From positions 1,364,001 through 1,428,000 of the forward strand of contig NZ_CADFGE010000001.1 in the NCBI RefSeq assembly GCF_902833645.1: 64,000 nt of DNA, written 5' to 3'. A model generated the notes under the pieces. It had not been told where the DNA came from. It did no database searches and saw only the letters and a list, made by a program, of their open reading frames with translations. Numbering within the stretch: position 1 is the stretch's first letter; the number at the start of each line of letters is the position of its first letter. A program made the translations under genes and the position numbers. Below are positions 36,909-46,016 of the stretch, in pieces. The DNA is from Paraburkholderia fungorum (GTDB taxonomy: Bacteria > Pseudomonadota > Gammaproteobacteria > Burkholderiales > Burkholderiaceae).

Positions 36909-38129
36909 ATGCGTATCTCCAGCATGCAGTACTTCAACATGAACGTTTCGACGATGAGCGACCAGCAAGCTCAGCTGTCGCAACTGTACGCACAGATCTC
37001 GAGCGGCGTGAGCCTCTCCACGCCGTCGGACAATCCGCTCGGCGCGGCGCAGGCGGTGCAGTTGAGCTCGACGGCGACGAGCCTCGCGCAGTACACGACC
37101 AACCAGAATGTGGCGCTGTCTTCGCTGCAGCAGGAAGATTCGACGCTCGGCAGCGTCAATACCGTGCTGCAAAGCATTCACACGCTGGTGCTGCGCGCCG
37201 GCGACGGTTCGCTGAACGACGGCGACCGTGGCTCGATCGCGACGCAATTGCAGAGCTTGCGCAGCCAGCTGCTCACGCTCGCCAACTCGACCGACCCGCA
37301 GGGCAATGCGTTGTTTGGCGGTTATCAAAGCACCGCGCAGCCATACACCACCAACTCGGCCGGCGCGGTGACCTATTCGGGCGATACCGGCACGCCTGCC
37401 ATGCAGATCACCCCCTCGCACACCATTCAGACGGGTGACAACGGGATCGCGATCTTCAACAGTGTGGCGGCGATCGGCACCAGCTCGGTACCGGCAGCGA
37501 CGACCGGCAACACGGGCACAGGCGTGGTCAGCACCGTCAGCATGACGAATCCGACCAACCCGGCCAACGCGGACAAGTACACCATTTCCTTCACGTCGGC
37601 GACCACCTACACGGTGACCCAGACCACGCCTTCCGGCACGGTGACCACGGGCGGACCGCAACCGTTCACGGCCGGCTCGGCGATCACGCTGGGCGGCCAG
37701 ACCGTGTCGATCAGCGGCGCGCCGGACGCGGGCGACAGCTTCACGGTGACGCCGGCCACGCAAGGCAGCACGGACGTGTTCGCCAACCTGAGCCAGTTGA
37801 TCACCACCTTGCAAACGCCGGTGTCGGGCGGCGCCTCGACGGCCAGCTTCCAGAGCGCGCTGACCACCAGCATGACCCAGCTCGAAAACACGATGAACAA
37901 TGTCGTGACGGCGCAGGCGGCGGTGGGTGGCCGCGAGCAGCAAGTGCAGGCATTGCAGACGGTTACGCAGAGCAACACCTTGCAGACGGCGAGCAACCTG
38001 GCGGATCTGACCCAGACCGACATGGTCAAGACGATCGGCCAGTACACGATGACGCAAAACGCGCTGCAAGCGGCACAGCAGGCATTCGTGAAGATTCAGA
38101 GCGTTTCGCTGTTCCAGTACCTGAACTGA
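36909..38129 (+). CDS. flgL: Hook-filament junction protein FlgL (HAP3)
   Basis: FlgL is the second junction protein, flagellin-like at both ends. The start MRISSMQYFNMNVSTMSDQQ and the block LYAQISSGVSLSTPSDNPLGA are characteristic. The C-terminal coiled coil DLTQTDMVKTIGQYTMTQNA leads to AAQQAFVKIQSVSLFQYL. The ATG at 36909 (GAGG upstream) is preferred over one at 36882 inside flgK. Length is 406 residues. A bidirectional terminator follows. Confidence 0.96.
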   Translation: MRISSMQYFNMNVSTMSDQQAQLSQLYAQISSGVSLSTPSDNPLGAAQAVQLSSTATSLAQYTTNQNVALSSLQQEDSTLGSVNTVLQSIHTLVLRAGDGSLNDGDRGSIATQLQSLRSQLLTLANSTDPQGNALFGGYQSTAQPYTTNSAGAVTYSGDTGTPAMQITPSHTIQTGDNGIAIFNSVAAIGTSSVPAATTGNTGTGVVSTVSMTNPTNPANADKYTISFTSATTYTVTQTTPSGTVTTGGPQPFTAGSAITLGGQTVSISGAPDAGDSFTVTPATQGSTDVFANLSQLITTLQTPVSGGASTASFQSALTTSMTQLENTMNNVVTAQAAVGGREQQVQALQTVTQSNTLQTASNLADLTQTDMVKTIGQYTMTQNALQAAQQAFVKIQSVSLFQYLN

Positions 38130-38145
38130 ACGCGGCAGTAGTCTG

Positions 38146-38197
38146 AAACAGGGAGGGGCGGAAGCCGGTGTGAGCCGGCTCCCGCCCTTCCTGTTTT
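38146..38197. terminator. Bidirectional terminator between flgL and fliR
   Basis: A long, slightly bulged hairpin: AACAGGGAGGGGCGG pairs with CCGCCCTTCCTGTT and an inner AGCCGG/CCGGCT arm closes the loop. It ends in TTTT on the plus strand and has AAA on the other side. The convergent genes flgL and fliR stop on either side of it. Confidence 0.8.
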
Positions 38198-38206
38198 CCG
38201 CGTACG

Positions 38207-38989
38207 CTACTTCAATCCTGCTGCAACCCGTCCCATCTGATCGATGCCGATATCGAACAGGCGCATGAAGAACGGAATCATGTTCGGGATCATCAGTTGC
38301 AGAAGCAGCATGCCGATCAGCATCGTCAGTGGAAAGCCGATCTGGAACACGCCGATTTGCGGCGCCGCGCGGTTCAGGATGCCGAGCGCGAGATTGGTGA
38401 TCAGCAGAGCGACGACCACCGGCAGCGACAGCAGCAGGCCGGCGGAAAACACCGTGCTGCCGAAATTCGCCAGGGTGCGCCAGCCGGGTGCACCCAGAAT
38501 GTTCGCCGACACCGGCACGGACTGGAAGGTGGCCAGCAGCGCGCTGATCATCTGCAAATGGCCGTCGATCACCAGAAACACCAGCATGGCGATGGTGTTC
38601 ATATAGCTCGACAGCACCTGGCTCGAACTGCTCGCCTGCGCATCGAAGAATGTCGCGAAGCCGAGGCCCATGCCGAGCCCGACGAAATCGCCGGTGGCGC
38701 TGATCGCCTGAAACACGATCTGCATCGTCATGCCGAGCGCGATGCCGATCAGGAACTGGTTGACGATGATCCACACGCCTGCGGCGGAAAACACCGTGAC
38801 TTGCGGCAGTGCGCCGAGCGTGGGCGCGACGATGATCGTAATGAAGGCCGCGAGACCGATCTTCACGCGTGTGGGCAGCGAGCGGTGGCCGAGCACCGGC
38901 GCGGTTGCCACCAGCGCGAGAATCCGTACGAACGGCCACAGGAACGCCGTGAGCCAGGCGTTCAGTTGGGCGTAGGTGACGGAAAACAT
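38207..38989 (-). CDS. fliR: Flagellar export gate protein FliR
   Basis: FliR is part of the FliPQR export pore. The 260-residue protein is strongly hydrophobic with about six membrane segments, including AWLTAFLWPFVRILALVATA at the start. The family block LPTRVKIGLAAFITIIVAP is present. It is the last gene of the fliLMNOPQR operon and ends at the shared terminator. Confidence 0.96.
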   Translation of the reverse strand: MFSVTYAQLNAWLTAFLWPFVRILALVATAPVLGHRSLPTRVKIGLAAFITIIVAPTLGALPQVTVFSAAGVWIIVNQFLIGIALGMTMQIVFQAISATGDFVGLGMGLGFATFFDAQASSSSQVLSSYMNTIAMLVFLVIDGHLQMISALLATFQSVPVSANILGAPGWRTLANFGSTVFSAGLLLSLPVVVALLITNLALGILNRAAPQIGVFQIGFPLTMLIGMLLLQLMIPNMIPFFMRLFDIGIDQMGRVAAGLK

Positions 38990-39034
38990 GGCTGAGGGGA
39001 GGGGGCGAGCGCCGGGCGAAGGCCTGGGCCGCGC

Positions 39035-39304
39035 TCAGTTGACCAGCGAGGGAATGTTGGTGAGCGTCTGGCGCAGGTAGTCGAGCATGGTCGTCAGCAT
39101 CCACGGACCGGCGATCACCATCGTAATCGCGATCGCGAGCAGCTTCGGAATGAACGACAGCGTGGTTTCATTGATCTGCGTGGCGGCCTGGAACAGGCTC
39201 ACCACCAGACCGACCACCAGCGCGACCAGCAGCAACGGCGCGGCAAGCAGCAGGCCGACATACATGGCCTGGTGCGCGAGCGTCATGACGGATTCTTGAT
39301 TCAT
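39035..39304 (-). CDS. fliQ: Flagellar export gate protein FliQ
   Basis: FliQ is a small two-helix subunit of the export pore. The 89 residues start MNQESVMTLAHQAMYVGLLL and contain VVGLVVSLFQAATQINETTLSFIPKLLAI, the family hallmark. It sits between fliP (56 bases upstream) and fliR (45 bases downstream). Confidence 0.97.
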   Translation of the reverse strand: MNQESVMTLAHQAMYVGLLLAAPLLLVALVVGLVVSLFQAATQINETTLSFIPKLLAIAITMVIAGPWMLTTMLDYLRQTLTNIPSLVN

Positions 39305-39360
39305 GGCGTTTTCAGTGCGATGCGTGAGGGGTTAAGTGACGCAGCGAGGTGAACCGGCGG

Positions 39361-40203
39361 TTAAACAAAGCTTTGCGCGAGCGAGCCGAGCAGCAATTGC
39401 CAACCGTCCACCAGCACGAACAGCATCAGCTTGAACGGCAGCGAGATGGTGGCGGGCGACACCATCATCATCCCCATCGACATCAGCACGCTCGCTACCA
39501 CCATGTCGATGATCAGGAACGGGATGAAAATCGTGAAGCCGATCTGGAAACCCGTCTTCAGTTCGCTCGTCACGAACGACGGCACCAGCAGCGACAGCGG
39601 CACGTCTTCCGGACCCTGCATGGGTGCGGCGTGCGAGATGCGGGCGAACAGCGCGAGATCGCTTTCGCGGGTCTGGCGCAGCATGAAGGTCTTGAACGGC
39701 GCGAGGCCGCGGCTGACGGCGGTCTCCATCGGTATCGAGCCGTCGGAGAACGGTTTGTAGCCGTCGTTATAGGCCTTGTCGAGCACCGGCGACATCACGA
39801 ACAGCGTGAGGAACAGCGCGAGACCGACCAGCACCTGGTTCGGCGGCGTGGTGGTGGTGCCGAGCGCCTGACGCAGCAGCGACAAGACGATGATGATGCG
39901 CGTGAAGCTCGTCATCATCAGCACCATGGCCGGCAGGAACGACAGCATCGTGAGCAGCAGCATCGTCTGCACGCTCAACGAGTAGGTCGTACCGCCGTTC
40001 GGGCCCGGGCTCGTATTGAAGGCGGGCAAGCCGGCGGCTTGTGCGAACGACAGCGTCGGCAGCGCGAGCATCAGGGCCGGCAACGCCACAGGCGCCGCGC
40101 GGCGCAGGCTGGCAACGACTTTCAAAGCGATGCGGGACATGCGAGTGCTGTGCACTCGATGGCTTGACTGCGCGGGGCGCGATGATTGAAGACTGAACTG
40201 CAT
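39361..40203 (-). CDS. fliP: Flagellar export gate protein FliP
   Basis: FliP is the pore-forming core of the export gate and is made with a signal peptide. It shows the blocks [44 protein letters not shown] and the C-terminal [20 protein letters not shown]. Two starts are possible. The ATG at 40203 overlaps the fliO stop as TAATG (280 residues, used here); an ATG at 40140 gives a more usual signal peptide beginning MSRIALKV. Confidence 0.95.
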   Translation of the reverse strand: MQFSLQSSRPAQSSHRVHSTRMSRIALKVVASLRRAAPVALPALMLALPTLSFAQAAGLPAFNTSPGPNGGTTYSLSVQTMLLLTMLSFLPAMVLMMTSFTRIIIVLSLLRQALGTTTTPPNQVLVGLALFLTLFVMSPVLDKAYNDGYKPFSDGSIPMETAVSRGLAPFKTFMLRQTRESDLALFARISHAAPMQGPEDVPLSLLVPSFVTSELKTGFQIGFTIFIPFLIIDMVVASVLMSMGMMMVSPATISLPFKLMLFVLVDGWQLLLGSLAQSFV

Positions 40204-40865
40204 TACCGATCCCCGTTGCCTTGCCCGTTGAAACGTTTGCTCACTTCGCCTCGTAAAGCGTCGCGAAAGCGTTGACTGAAGGTGCCGGGCAATGCCGTGC
40301 CCTTAGCCGATGCATCCGAGCCGCCCGTTGCGTCCGGTTGCGTGCTCGCGACGGAATCGCCCGCGACCGAACCGGCGGGCAGGGTGTGCAGCAGACGCAC
40401 ATTGCCGGGTGCCGTGCCGAGCACGAGCCACGTGTCGCCGATCTCTACCACGGCGACGCGCTCCTTGCCGCCGAGCGAGGCGCCCCCAATCGTCTTCACG
40501 AGGCCGCTGCGATTGGCCGGCTGCAAGCCGAAGCGGCGCGCGAGCCATGCGCAGGCGAATACCAGGCCGATCACCACCAGCAGGCCGACGATGGTTTGCA
40601 GCACCGCGCCCACGCCGAGCGCCGGAACGGCTGTGCCGGCGCCGACACCCGATGCGATGTTTGCGGCGTTGTTGACCGCGTTCATGTCGGCTGCGTGAGC
40701 GGCTGATGCGGCGAAGCTCGCCACGCAGGCTGCTGCGAACACCAGCGCCGAGGTGGCCGTTGACGTCGTTGCCGTTGCGGTCGCTGCTGTCGAGGCTGCG
40801 GGCACAGTGCGATTGAAAAGATTGCGCGACGCATGCAGCATGGCGCGACCGGCAACGCGTTTCAT
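40203..40865 (-). CDS. fliO: Flagellar biosynthesis protein FliO
   Basis: FliO is a membrane chaperone for FliP assembly. It has one clear membrane helix ([20 protein letters not shown]), then the conserved RRFGLQPA and [30 protein letters not shown] signal-like N-terminus and Ala/Thr-rich stretch precede it. Length is 220 residues. It overlaps the fliN stop by four bases and touches fliP by one, so all are coupled. Confidence 0.92.
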   Translation of the reverse strand: MKRVAGRAMLHASRNLFNRTVPAASTAATATATTSTATSALVFAAACVASFAASAAHAADMNAVNNAANIASGVGAGTAVPALGVGAVLQTIVGLLVVIGLVFACAWLARRFGLQPANRSGLVKTIGGASLGGKERVAVVEIGDTWLVLGTAPGNVRLLHTLPAGSVAGDSVASTQPDATGGSDASAKGTALPGTFSQRFRDALRGEVSKRFNGQGNGDR

Positions 40866-41326
40866 CGATTCAGCTTCCGGATGCGTTCGGACGGCGTGAT
40901 GATGTCGGTCAGACGGATACCGAACTTGTCGTTCACGACCACCACTTCGCCCTGGGCGATCAGGCAGCCGTTGACCAGCACGTCCATCGGTTCACCCGCC
41001 ATGCCGTCCAGTTCCACCACCGAGCCTTGCGCCAGTTGCAGCAGATTGCGGATCGCGATTTTGGTACGGCCGAGTTCGACGGTCATCTGGACGGGAATGT
41101 CCAGGATCATGTCGATGTCGTTGCGCGTCGAGGTCGATTCGACCTTCGAGAGCGGCTGGAACACGCCGGCCGTGGCCGCGCTGACTTCCGTGTTGTCGTT
41201 CTGTTCGGCCAGCGCGCTGGCCCAGTCGGCCATCGCCGCGTCGTCTTCGGCGGCTGCGGCGTCGGCGGCCAGTTGCGGCTCGCCGGCGGCCAGTTCGGCC
41301 TCAGTCTTTGCGTTCAGGTCACTCAT
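40862..41326 (-). CDS. fliN: Flagellar motor switch protein FliN
   Basis: FliN forms the lower C-ring with FliM. The C-terminal SpoA domain is complete: MILDIPVQMTVELGRTKIAI, LLQLAQGSVVELD, and GEVVVVNDKFGIRLTDII. The first 70 residues are acidic and variable. I take the ATG at 41326 (AAGGAAGG just upstream), which overlaps the fliM end by eight bases; a GTG two codons earlier is the alternative. Length is 154 residues. Confidence 0.96.
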   Translation of the reverse strand: MSDLNAKTEAELAAGEPQLAADAAAAEDDAAMADWASALAEQNDNTEVSAATAGVFQPLSKVESTSTRNDIDMILDIPVQMTVELGRTKIAIRNLLQLAQGSVVELDGMAGEPMDVLVNGCLIAQGEVVVVNDKFGIRLTDIITPSERIRKLNR

Positions 41327-42317
41327 ATCCACCTTCCTTCATCGTGTCGGCTGCGCTGATCATTTTCTGGACCCGCAACGCGTACTGACCATTGAAAATT
41401 CCGTAGCCGCATTCCATCACCGGCACGCCATCGACTTTCGCCGTGATGTGTTCAGGGATGTTGATCGGCAAAACATCGCCTTTGCGCATGTTCAGGATCT
41501 GTTCGAACGTAACCGGCACCTGTGCGAGGTCGGCGGTCAGTTCCACTTCCGCTGCCTGCACCTGTTGCGACAGCACGCGAACCCAGCGGCGGTCGACTTC
41601 CAGCGCCTCGCCCTGGATCGGCGACGACAGAATGTCGCGAATCGGTTCGATCATCGAATACGGCATGCAGATGTGCAGCGTGCCGCCCGTCGTGCCGAAC
41701 TCGATCGAGAACTGCGTGACGATGACGATTTCGTTCGGCGTCGCCACGTTGGCGAACTGCGTGTGCATTTCCGAGCGCACGAATTCGAACTGCAGCGGGC
41801 GCACGCTTTTCCACGACGCCGCGTAGTGTTCGAACGTGAGATTGAGCAGCTTCATGATGATGCGCTGCTCGGTTGCCGTGAAATCGCGGCCTTCGACGCG
41901 GGTATGAAAACGCCCGTCGCCGCCGAACAGGTTGTCGACCACGAAGAACACCAGATTCGGGTCGAACACGAACAGTGATGTGCCGCGCAACGGCTTCACA
42001 TGGACCAGGTTCAGGTTGGTCGGGATCGGCAGGTTGCGGGTGAACTCGCTGTACTTCACCACTTTCACCGGACCGACGGAGATTTCCGCCGAGCGCCGCA
42101 TGAAGTTGAAGATACCGACGCGCAACAGACGCGCGAAGCGGTCGTTGATGATCTCGAGACCGGGCATCCGGCCGCGGACGATGCGTTCTTGCGTCGCGAT
42201 GTTGTACGGACGTACCCCGGCGCGATCAGTCTGCTCGGTTTCCGAATCGGACTCGCCGGTGACGCCCTTGAGGAGGGCATCGACCTCCTCCTGGGACATG
42301 AACTCTTCGTGGCCCAT
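41319..42317 (-). CDS. fliM: Flagellar motor switch protein FliM
   Basis: FliM receives phosphorylated CheY and transmits the switch to FliG. The N-terminal CheY-binding peptide is seen as SQEEVDALL. The middle CheC-like domain includes NRDNLF-type FVVDNLFGGDGR and the C-terminal SpoA domain includes GDVLPINIPEHITAKVDGVPV. Length is 332 residues. An internal ATG six codons in (MSQEE) is an alternative start. Confidence 0.97.
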   Translation of the reverse strand: MGHEEFMSQEEVDALLKGVTGESDSETEQTDRAGVRPYNIATQERIVRGRMPGLEIINDRFARLLRVGIFNFMRRSAEISVGPVKVVKYSEFTRNLPIPTNLNLVHVKPLRGTSLFVFDPNLVFFVVDNLFGGDGRFHTRVEGRDFTATEQRIIMKLLNLTFEHYAASWKSVRPLQFEFVRSEMHTQFANVATPNEIVIVTQFSIEFGTTGGTLHICMPYSMIEPIRDILSSPIQGEALEVDRRWVRVLSQQVQAAEVELTADLAQVPVTFEQILNMRKGDVLPINIPEHITAKVDGVPVMECGYGIFNGQYALRVQKMISAADTMKEGGYE

Positions 42318-42367
42318 TCCTTATTCCTCGTGCGTCCGGCGGTTAGTGATGGCAGCGTGAATCAGTT

Positions 42368-42874
42368 TCACTGCACGACGAATTCGGTGAACAGCACGTC
42401 CTGGACATGGATCGGCGCCGCGCCCTTGTCGGTCGGCTCTTCGATCAGCGTCCGGAGTTCGGCGGCCAGCGCGCGTTTGCCTTCCAGCGGCGCGAGTTCT
42501 TCCGGGTGTTTGTTCGACAGGGCGAGGAGGATGCGGCTGCGTACTTCCGGCATATGCTCGGTGAGTTCCTGCTGGGTTTTCGGGTCGTTGAGCTTGAGGG
42601 TCAGGCCGATACGCAGGAAGTGTTGCTGGCCGTCGTCCGATTGCAGGTTGACGGTCATCGATTCGAGCGGGAAGAACAGCGGCGCGGCGAGCGGCGGCGG
42701 AGCGCTGGCGGTTTCCGCCGACACCGGGGTCGGCGCGCGTTTGGACATGAAGAACCACACACCCGCGCCGGCAGCGCCCGCGGCGATGATCGCGATGAGG
42801 ACGATCAGGATGATGCGCTTCAAGGGGCCCGGGGAAGCGGGCACGGCTTGCTGGTTTGCGGTCGTGGTTGCCAT
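42368..42874 (-). CDS. fliL: Flagellar basal body protein FliL
   Basis: FliL is a single-span inner-membrane protein that surrounds and supports the stator. Following a short cytoplasmic start comes the helix IILIVLIAIIAAGAAGAGVW. The periplasmic domain includes LESMTVNLQSDDGQQHFLRIGLTL and ends IHVQDVLFTEFVVQ. Length is 168 residues. It heads the fliL-R operon. The DNA upstream is an inverted-repeat element, so its promoter must lie within about 100 bases or inside that element; I could not identify it. Confidence 0.95.
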   Translation of the reverse strand: MATTTANQQAVPASPGPLKRIILIVLIAIIAAGAAGAGVWFFMSKRAPTPVSAETASAPPPLAAPLFFPLESMTVNLQSDDGQQHFLRIGLTLKLNDPKTQQELTEHMPEVRSRILLALSNKHPEELAPLEGKRALAAELRTLIEEPTDKGAAPIHVQDVLFTEFVVQ

Positions 42875-42981
42875 GAGGTTTGCTTTGCTTGCCTTTATTG
42901 CTGATGAGGGTGATTGTTGTTGATTTGCCTGCGGCGCGATGGGTCGAAAAGAAGGGGTATTGAGGGCTATCTCTGGTTTTT

Positions 42982-43267
42982 GCCTGGTCGGCGGTTTTCT
43001 TGTTGATCTGGTTTTGGGCGTTGCCTTGCTGTTGTTGTGGTCTGTTCTGGTGTTGGTTCTTTGGCCTTTCCTTGCTTTGTTAGTGGTCTATTAGCGTTGC
43101 CCCTGTGCGGGGCGGCACCTACTTTTCTTTGCCTGCCGCAAAGAAAAGTAGGCAAAAGAAAGCGGCTCAAACCGCTAATTCTTAAGCGGGTCCCCCGCAC
43201 AGTGGCGGTAGTGGCGCATCTGGAATCTGTCGCCTCGCACACTCCGCCTCAGTGACAAGGCAGTCAT
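42982..43267. repeat. Left arm of a large imperfect inverted repeat
   Basis: About 286 bases that reappear, inverted and with scattered gaps, at 43693-43958. Exact blocks include 42982-42997, 43037-43056 and a perfect 54-base block at 43080-43133. Inside the arm is a local 15-bp palindrome (CCTACTTTTCTTTGC and its complement). I know this local motif as a common dispersed repeat of Paraburkholderia genomes, from memory. Confidence 0.9.
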
Positions 43268-43692
43268 ACCTCCGGCGGCGCTGCGCGCGCCGATACCCCG
43301 TTCATATCGCCACCCCGCTACGGCTTCCACCCTCGATCCGCCCGCTGCGGTTTCGCGCCTCGATTCGCCCGCTGCGGTTTCACGCCTCGATTTATGCAGA
43401 TACTGACTCGTCGGCAGCATCGCTGTCACCAGGCCTCGGCCTCCCGCTGCCGTTTGCCTCGGTTCCCTGCTCGCCGCTGCCCCGCTGCTGCAAGCTCAGC
43501 CGCAACAGCGATCTCAATCGCGCCGCGAAAGCGAAAACAAGAGCAACGCACCGACATTTCCGAAGTGGGGTTGGCCAATCAGAGCGGGGGCATTTCGCCG
43601 AGGCGAAGCCGAGGGCACCCGCTGCGCGAAGCGAAGCTGCTGGTTTCCCAGGCAGACCCATCCGCGACGCACGCAGTGCGGAGTGGGAGCTG
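43268..43692. other. Core between the inverted-repeat arms
   Basis: A 425-base stretch with several open frames but no ribosome site, family motif or conserved product that would support a gene. It includes a 27-bp tandem duplication with one mismatch at 43339-43365 and 43366-43392 (unit starting CGCCCGCTGCGGTTTC). Confidence 0.6.
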
Positions 43693-43958
43693 ATGAGCGC
43701 CTTGTCGCTGACGCGGAGTGCGCGGGAACACGGATTCCAGATGCACCACTACCCTCTCCAAGCCAGGGGACCCGCTTAAGAATTAGCGGTGTGAGCCGCT
43801 TTCTTTTGCCTACTTTTCTTTGCGGCCGGCAAAGAAAAGTAGGTGCCGCCCCGCACAGGGGCAACGCTAATAGACCACTAACAATTCAAGGAAAGGCCAA
43901 AAAGACCAAAAGACCAACACCAGAACAGACCACGAAAACAGCAAACCGCCGACCAGGC
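43693..43958. repeat. Right arm of the large imperfect inverted repeat
   Basis: Inverted copy of 42982-43267. The perfect 54-base block is at 43828-43881; outer blocks are at 43914-43933 and 43943-43958. Its palindrome (43809-43843) can fold into a long hairpin just beyond the fliK stop and might act as a fliK terminator, although no T-run was seen. Confidence 0.9.
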
Positions 43959-43971
43959 CAAAAACACAAAA

Positions 43972-45504
43972 TCAAGCAAACGTATCAACCAACCCAACAC
44001 TCCGCCGAACGGCAACATCAGCCACTACAGAATCAGAATCACCCGCGGCCCCGCCGCCAAAAGACCCGGCAGCCCCGCTGCCACTCCCACCAGAACGCCC
44101 AGACCCAGCACTCTGCTGCCCGCCCTGCCGAGCAAACCCATCGCTGACACTAGCGCTCCCCAACCCAATCCCATTCGATTCCATCGCCTCGCGAAGCTTC
44201 GGCAAGGCGGCCTCGACAGCTTCCCGCACCTGCTGGTGCTGCGAAACAAACAACGCATGTGCATGGTTATCGGCAACCTGCAACACAACCTGCAGCGGCC
44301 CCAGATCCTTCGGATTCAAAGTCAGCTCGGCGCTCTGCGAATGGGCATTCGACAAAAACACCACCTTCTGACTCAACGCGTCTTCCCAATCCGTCGTGCC
44401 CACCTGCGGCGACAACGCATTCGCCACTTCCGCCGCACCGGCGTTCCCCGTCGTCTGCACAGCCGTGGTCGTGCTCGCGGCCCCCGCCGCAGCCTGGCCG
44501 GCCGCCAGCGCCGCCGTCGCGGCATCGGCCGCACTCTTGAAGGAGGCCAGATCGTCAGTCTGCGCACCACCGGCAGCAGTCGCGCCCAGTGCGTCGGCTG
44601 CCGCCTTCGCCGCCGCCGATGGATCGGCCACGGTCGTAGCCGCGGTCGTCGATGTGGTCTTGCCGGCGCCCGATCCCTTGCCGTTGCCGAATAAACCAGC
44701 CGCCAAGGTCTTGCCGTCCGCCGATTCGGTCAGTCCGTTGCTCGCGCCAGCACCCAAACTGCCCGCCGGCGTTGCGTTCGCCGCCGCGCCGCTGGCAAGC
44801 GCCTGCGCCGGGACCACCGCCTGGCCGCTCGCCAGCGCGGCCAGCGCTGCCTGCAGGGCGTCCTGCGCGGACTTGGAATCGGTCGCGGAAGTCTTTTTGC
44901 CGGTGGCGCCATCCGTCGTGGGGTCCGTGCCAGCCTGCGTGGTCGCGGCGTCAGTCAGCGCGGCGGCAGGGTCGGTGCTCGCCGGATCGGCGGCGTTGTT
45001 CGCGTTGGCCTGCGCTTGCGCTTGTGCCTGCGCGGCTGCGGCGGCCGCTGCCGTACCCGCGTCGGTCTGCGTGGTGGTGTTGGTGGACTTCGAAGGTGTC
45101 GCGTTGTTCGTGCCGTTCGAGGCCTGCTGCGAGCCGGACGACGAAGCCGACGACGAGCTGGATGCAGACCCATTCGCCGAGCTGCCGTTGCTCGTGTTGC
45201 TGCTCGCGGCATTCTGGTTCTGCGTCGACGGATCGGACGGCGGCGGCGCGTCATGCACGCTCGACGAAGAGGCCGAAGAGGACGAAGAGGCCGAAGACGA
45301 CGAGGAAGCAGACGAAGAAGATGAAGAGGACGGCGGAGCCGGCGGCTTGCTCGCGCTCTGCACCGCCGTGTTGTTCTGCAGGTTGATGCTCTGCTGCAGG
45401 GTCTGCGAGAACGGTGTGGCGTTCGCCGCCGCAGCCATGGCCGCAGTGGTGGACGTGCTGCTGGCGGAGCCGAGCAGTGAGCCGATCTGTGAAAGAAGCG
45501 ACAT
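43972..45504 (-). CDS. fliK: Flagellar hook-length control protein FliK
   Basis: FliK measures the hook and then triggers FlhB to switch substrates. The C-terminal hook-length domain is conserved: SQSAELTLNPKDLGPLQVVL, then HALFVSQHQQVREAVEAALPKLREAM. Most of the first 350 residues are low-complexity Ser/Ala/Thr, with a near-pure Ser/Ala tract at about residues 55-85. The ATG at 45504 (MSLLSQIGSL, AGGA upstream) is preferred to one five codons earlier. Length is 510 residues. The order fliI-J-K is standard. Confidence 0.92.
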   Translation of the reverse strand: MSLLSQIGSLLGSASSTSTTAAMAAAANATPFSQTLQQSINLQNNTAVQSASKPPAPPSSSSSSSASSSSSASSSSSASSSSVHDAPPPSDPSTQNQNAASSNTSNGSSANGSASSSSSASSSGSQQASNGTNNATPSKSTNTTTQTDAGTAAAAAAAQAQAQAQANANNAADPASTDPAAALTDAATTQAGTDPTTDGATGKKTSATDSKSAQDALQAALAALASGQAVVPAQALASGAAANATPAGSLGAGASNGLTESADGKTLAAGLFGNGKGSGAGKTTSTTAATTVADPSAAAKAAADALGATAAGGAQTDDLASFKSAADAATAALAAGQAAAGAASTTTAVQTTGNAGAAEVANALSPQVGTTDWEDALSQKVVFLSNAHSQSAELTLNPKDLGPLQVVLQVADNHAHALFVSQHQQVREAVEAALPKLREAMESNGIGLGSASVSDGFARQGGQQSAGSGRSGGSGSGAAGSFGGGAAGDSDSVVADVAVRRSVGLVDTFA

Positions 45505-45564
45505 AGGGAATCCTGTCAATCCGTCAAACGGGGTGTTCGGTCAGCGAGGCGGCGCCCGGGCGCG

Positions 45565-46014
45565 TCAAACGCCCTCGGCGCGCATCCTCAGAATGCGGGC
45601 GGCATGTTCGTCGGCATCGCGCTGATCGCGCCGCGCCGTGACTTTTGCTTCGGCAGCCTCGCCGCGCGCCTGCAGCACTTCGTACGAACCAAGCTTCTGC
45701 TTCTGGCGTTGCCAGTCGGGCTTGGCCGCCTCCACGCGCGCATTGGCGGTCACCAGCAGGTTGCGCTGCTGTTCGATGGCGGCGTCGAGCGTGTCGATGA
45801 ACGCCTGGAAATTGCGCATGTTGCCGGCCGGCATGCCGGTCTGAGCGGTTGCCGTGAAGCGCGCGTGATATTCGTCGCGGTACTGCACCAGCGCATCAAG
45901 TTGCGATTGCACGTCGTTGCGCTCGCGCTGTGCGCGGCCCAGACGTTGCGCGGCCGCGTCCACATCGTCCTGAGCGAGGCCGATAAGTGTCTTGATCGGA
46001 AAATGTTTCGCCAT
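45565..46014 (-). CDS. fliJ: Flagellar export chaperone and ATPase partner FliJ
   Basis: FliJ is the coiled-coil stalk of the export ATPase complex. The 149-residue protein is almost all charged helix, starting FPIKTLIGLAQDDVDAAAQRLG, with QRNLLVTANARVEAAKPDW in the middle. It lies two bases after the fliI stop and 60 before fliK. Confidence 0.93.
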   Translation of the reverse strand: MAKHFPIKTLIGLAQDDVDAAAQRLGRAQRERNDVQSQLDALVQYRDEYHARFTATAQTGMPAGNMRNFQAFIDTLDAAIEQQRNLLVTANARVEAAKPDWQRQKQKLGSYEVLQARGEAAEAKVTARRDQRDADEHAARILRMRAEGV

Positions 46015-46016
46015 CG

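Noticed and set aside
42875..42981. FlhDC box upstream of fliL
   Set aside because: AATACCCC and a weak opposed half can be found, but the spacing differs from the other boxes, so I did not list it.
43252..43779. Open frames across the inverted-repeat core
   Set aside because: They run through repeat arms in several frames on both strands, without ribosome sites or recognisable motifs.
42982..43958. Possible insertion sequence
   Set aside because: The layout is inverted repeats around a core, but no transposase fits in 425 bases and no target duplication was evident.
45264..45335. GAAGA-rich tract in fliK as a slippage-prone microsatellite
   Set aside because: Serine codons are mixed and the short units are imperfect and not long enough to argue for frequent slippage.
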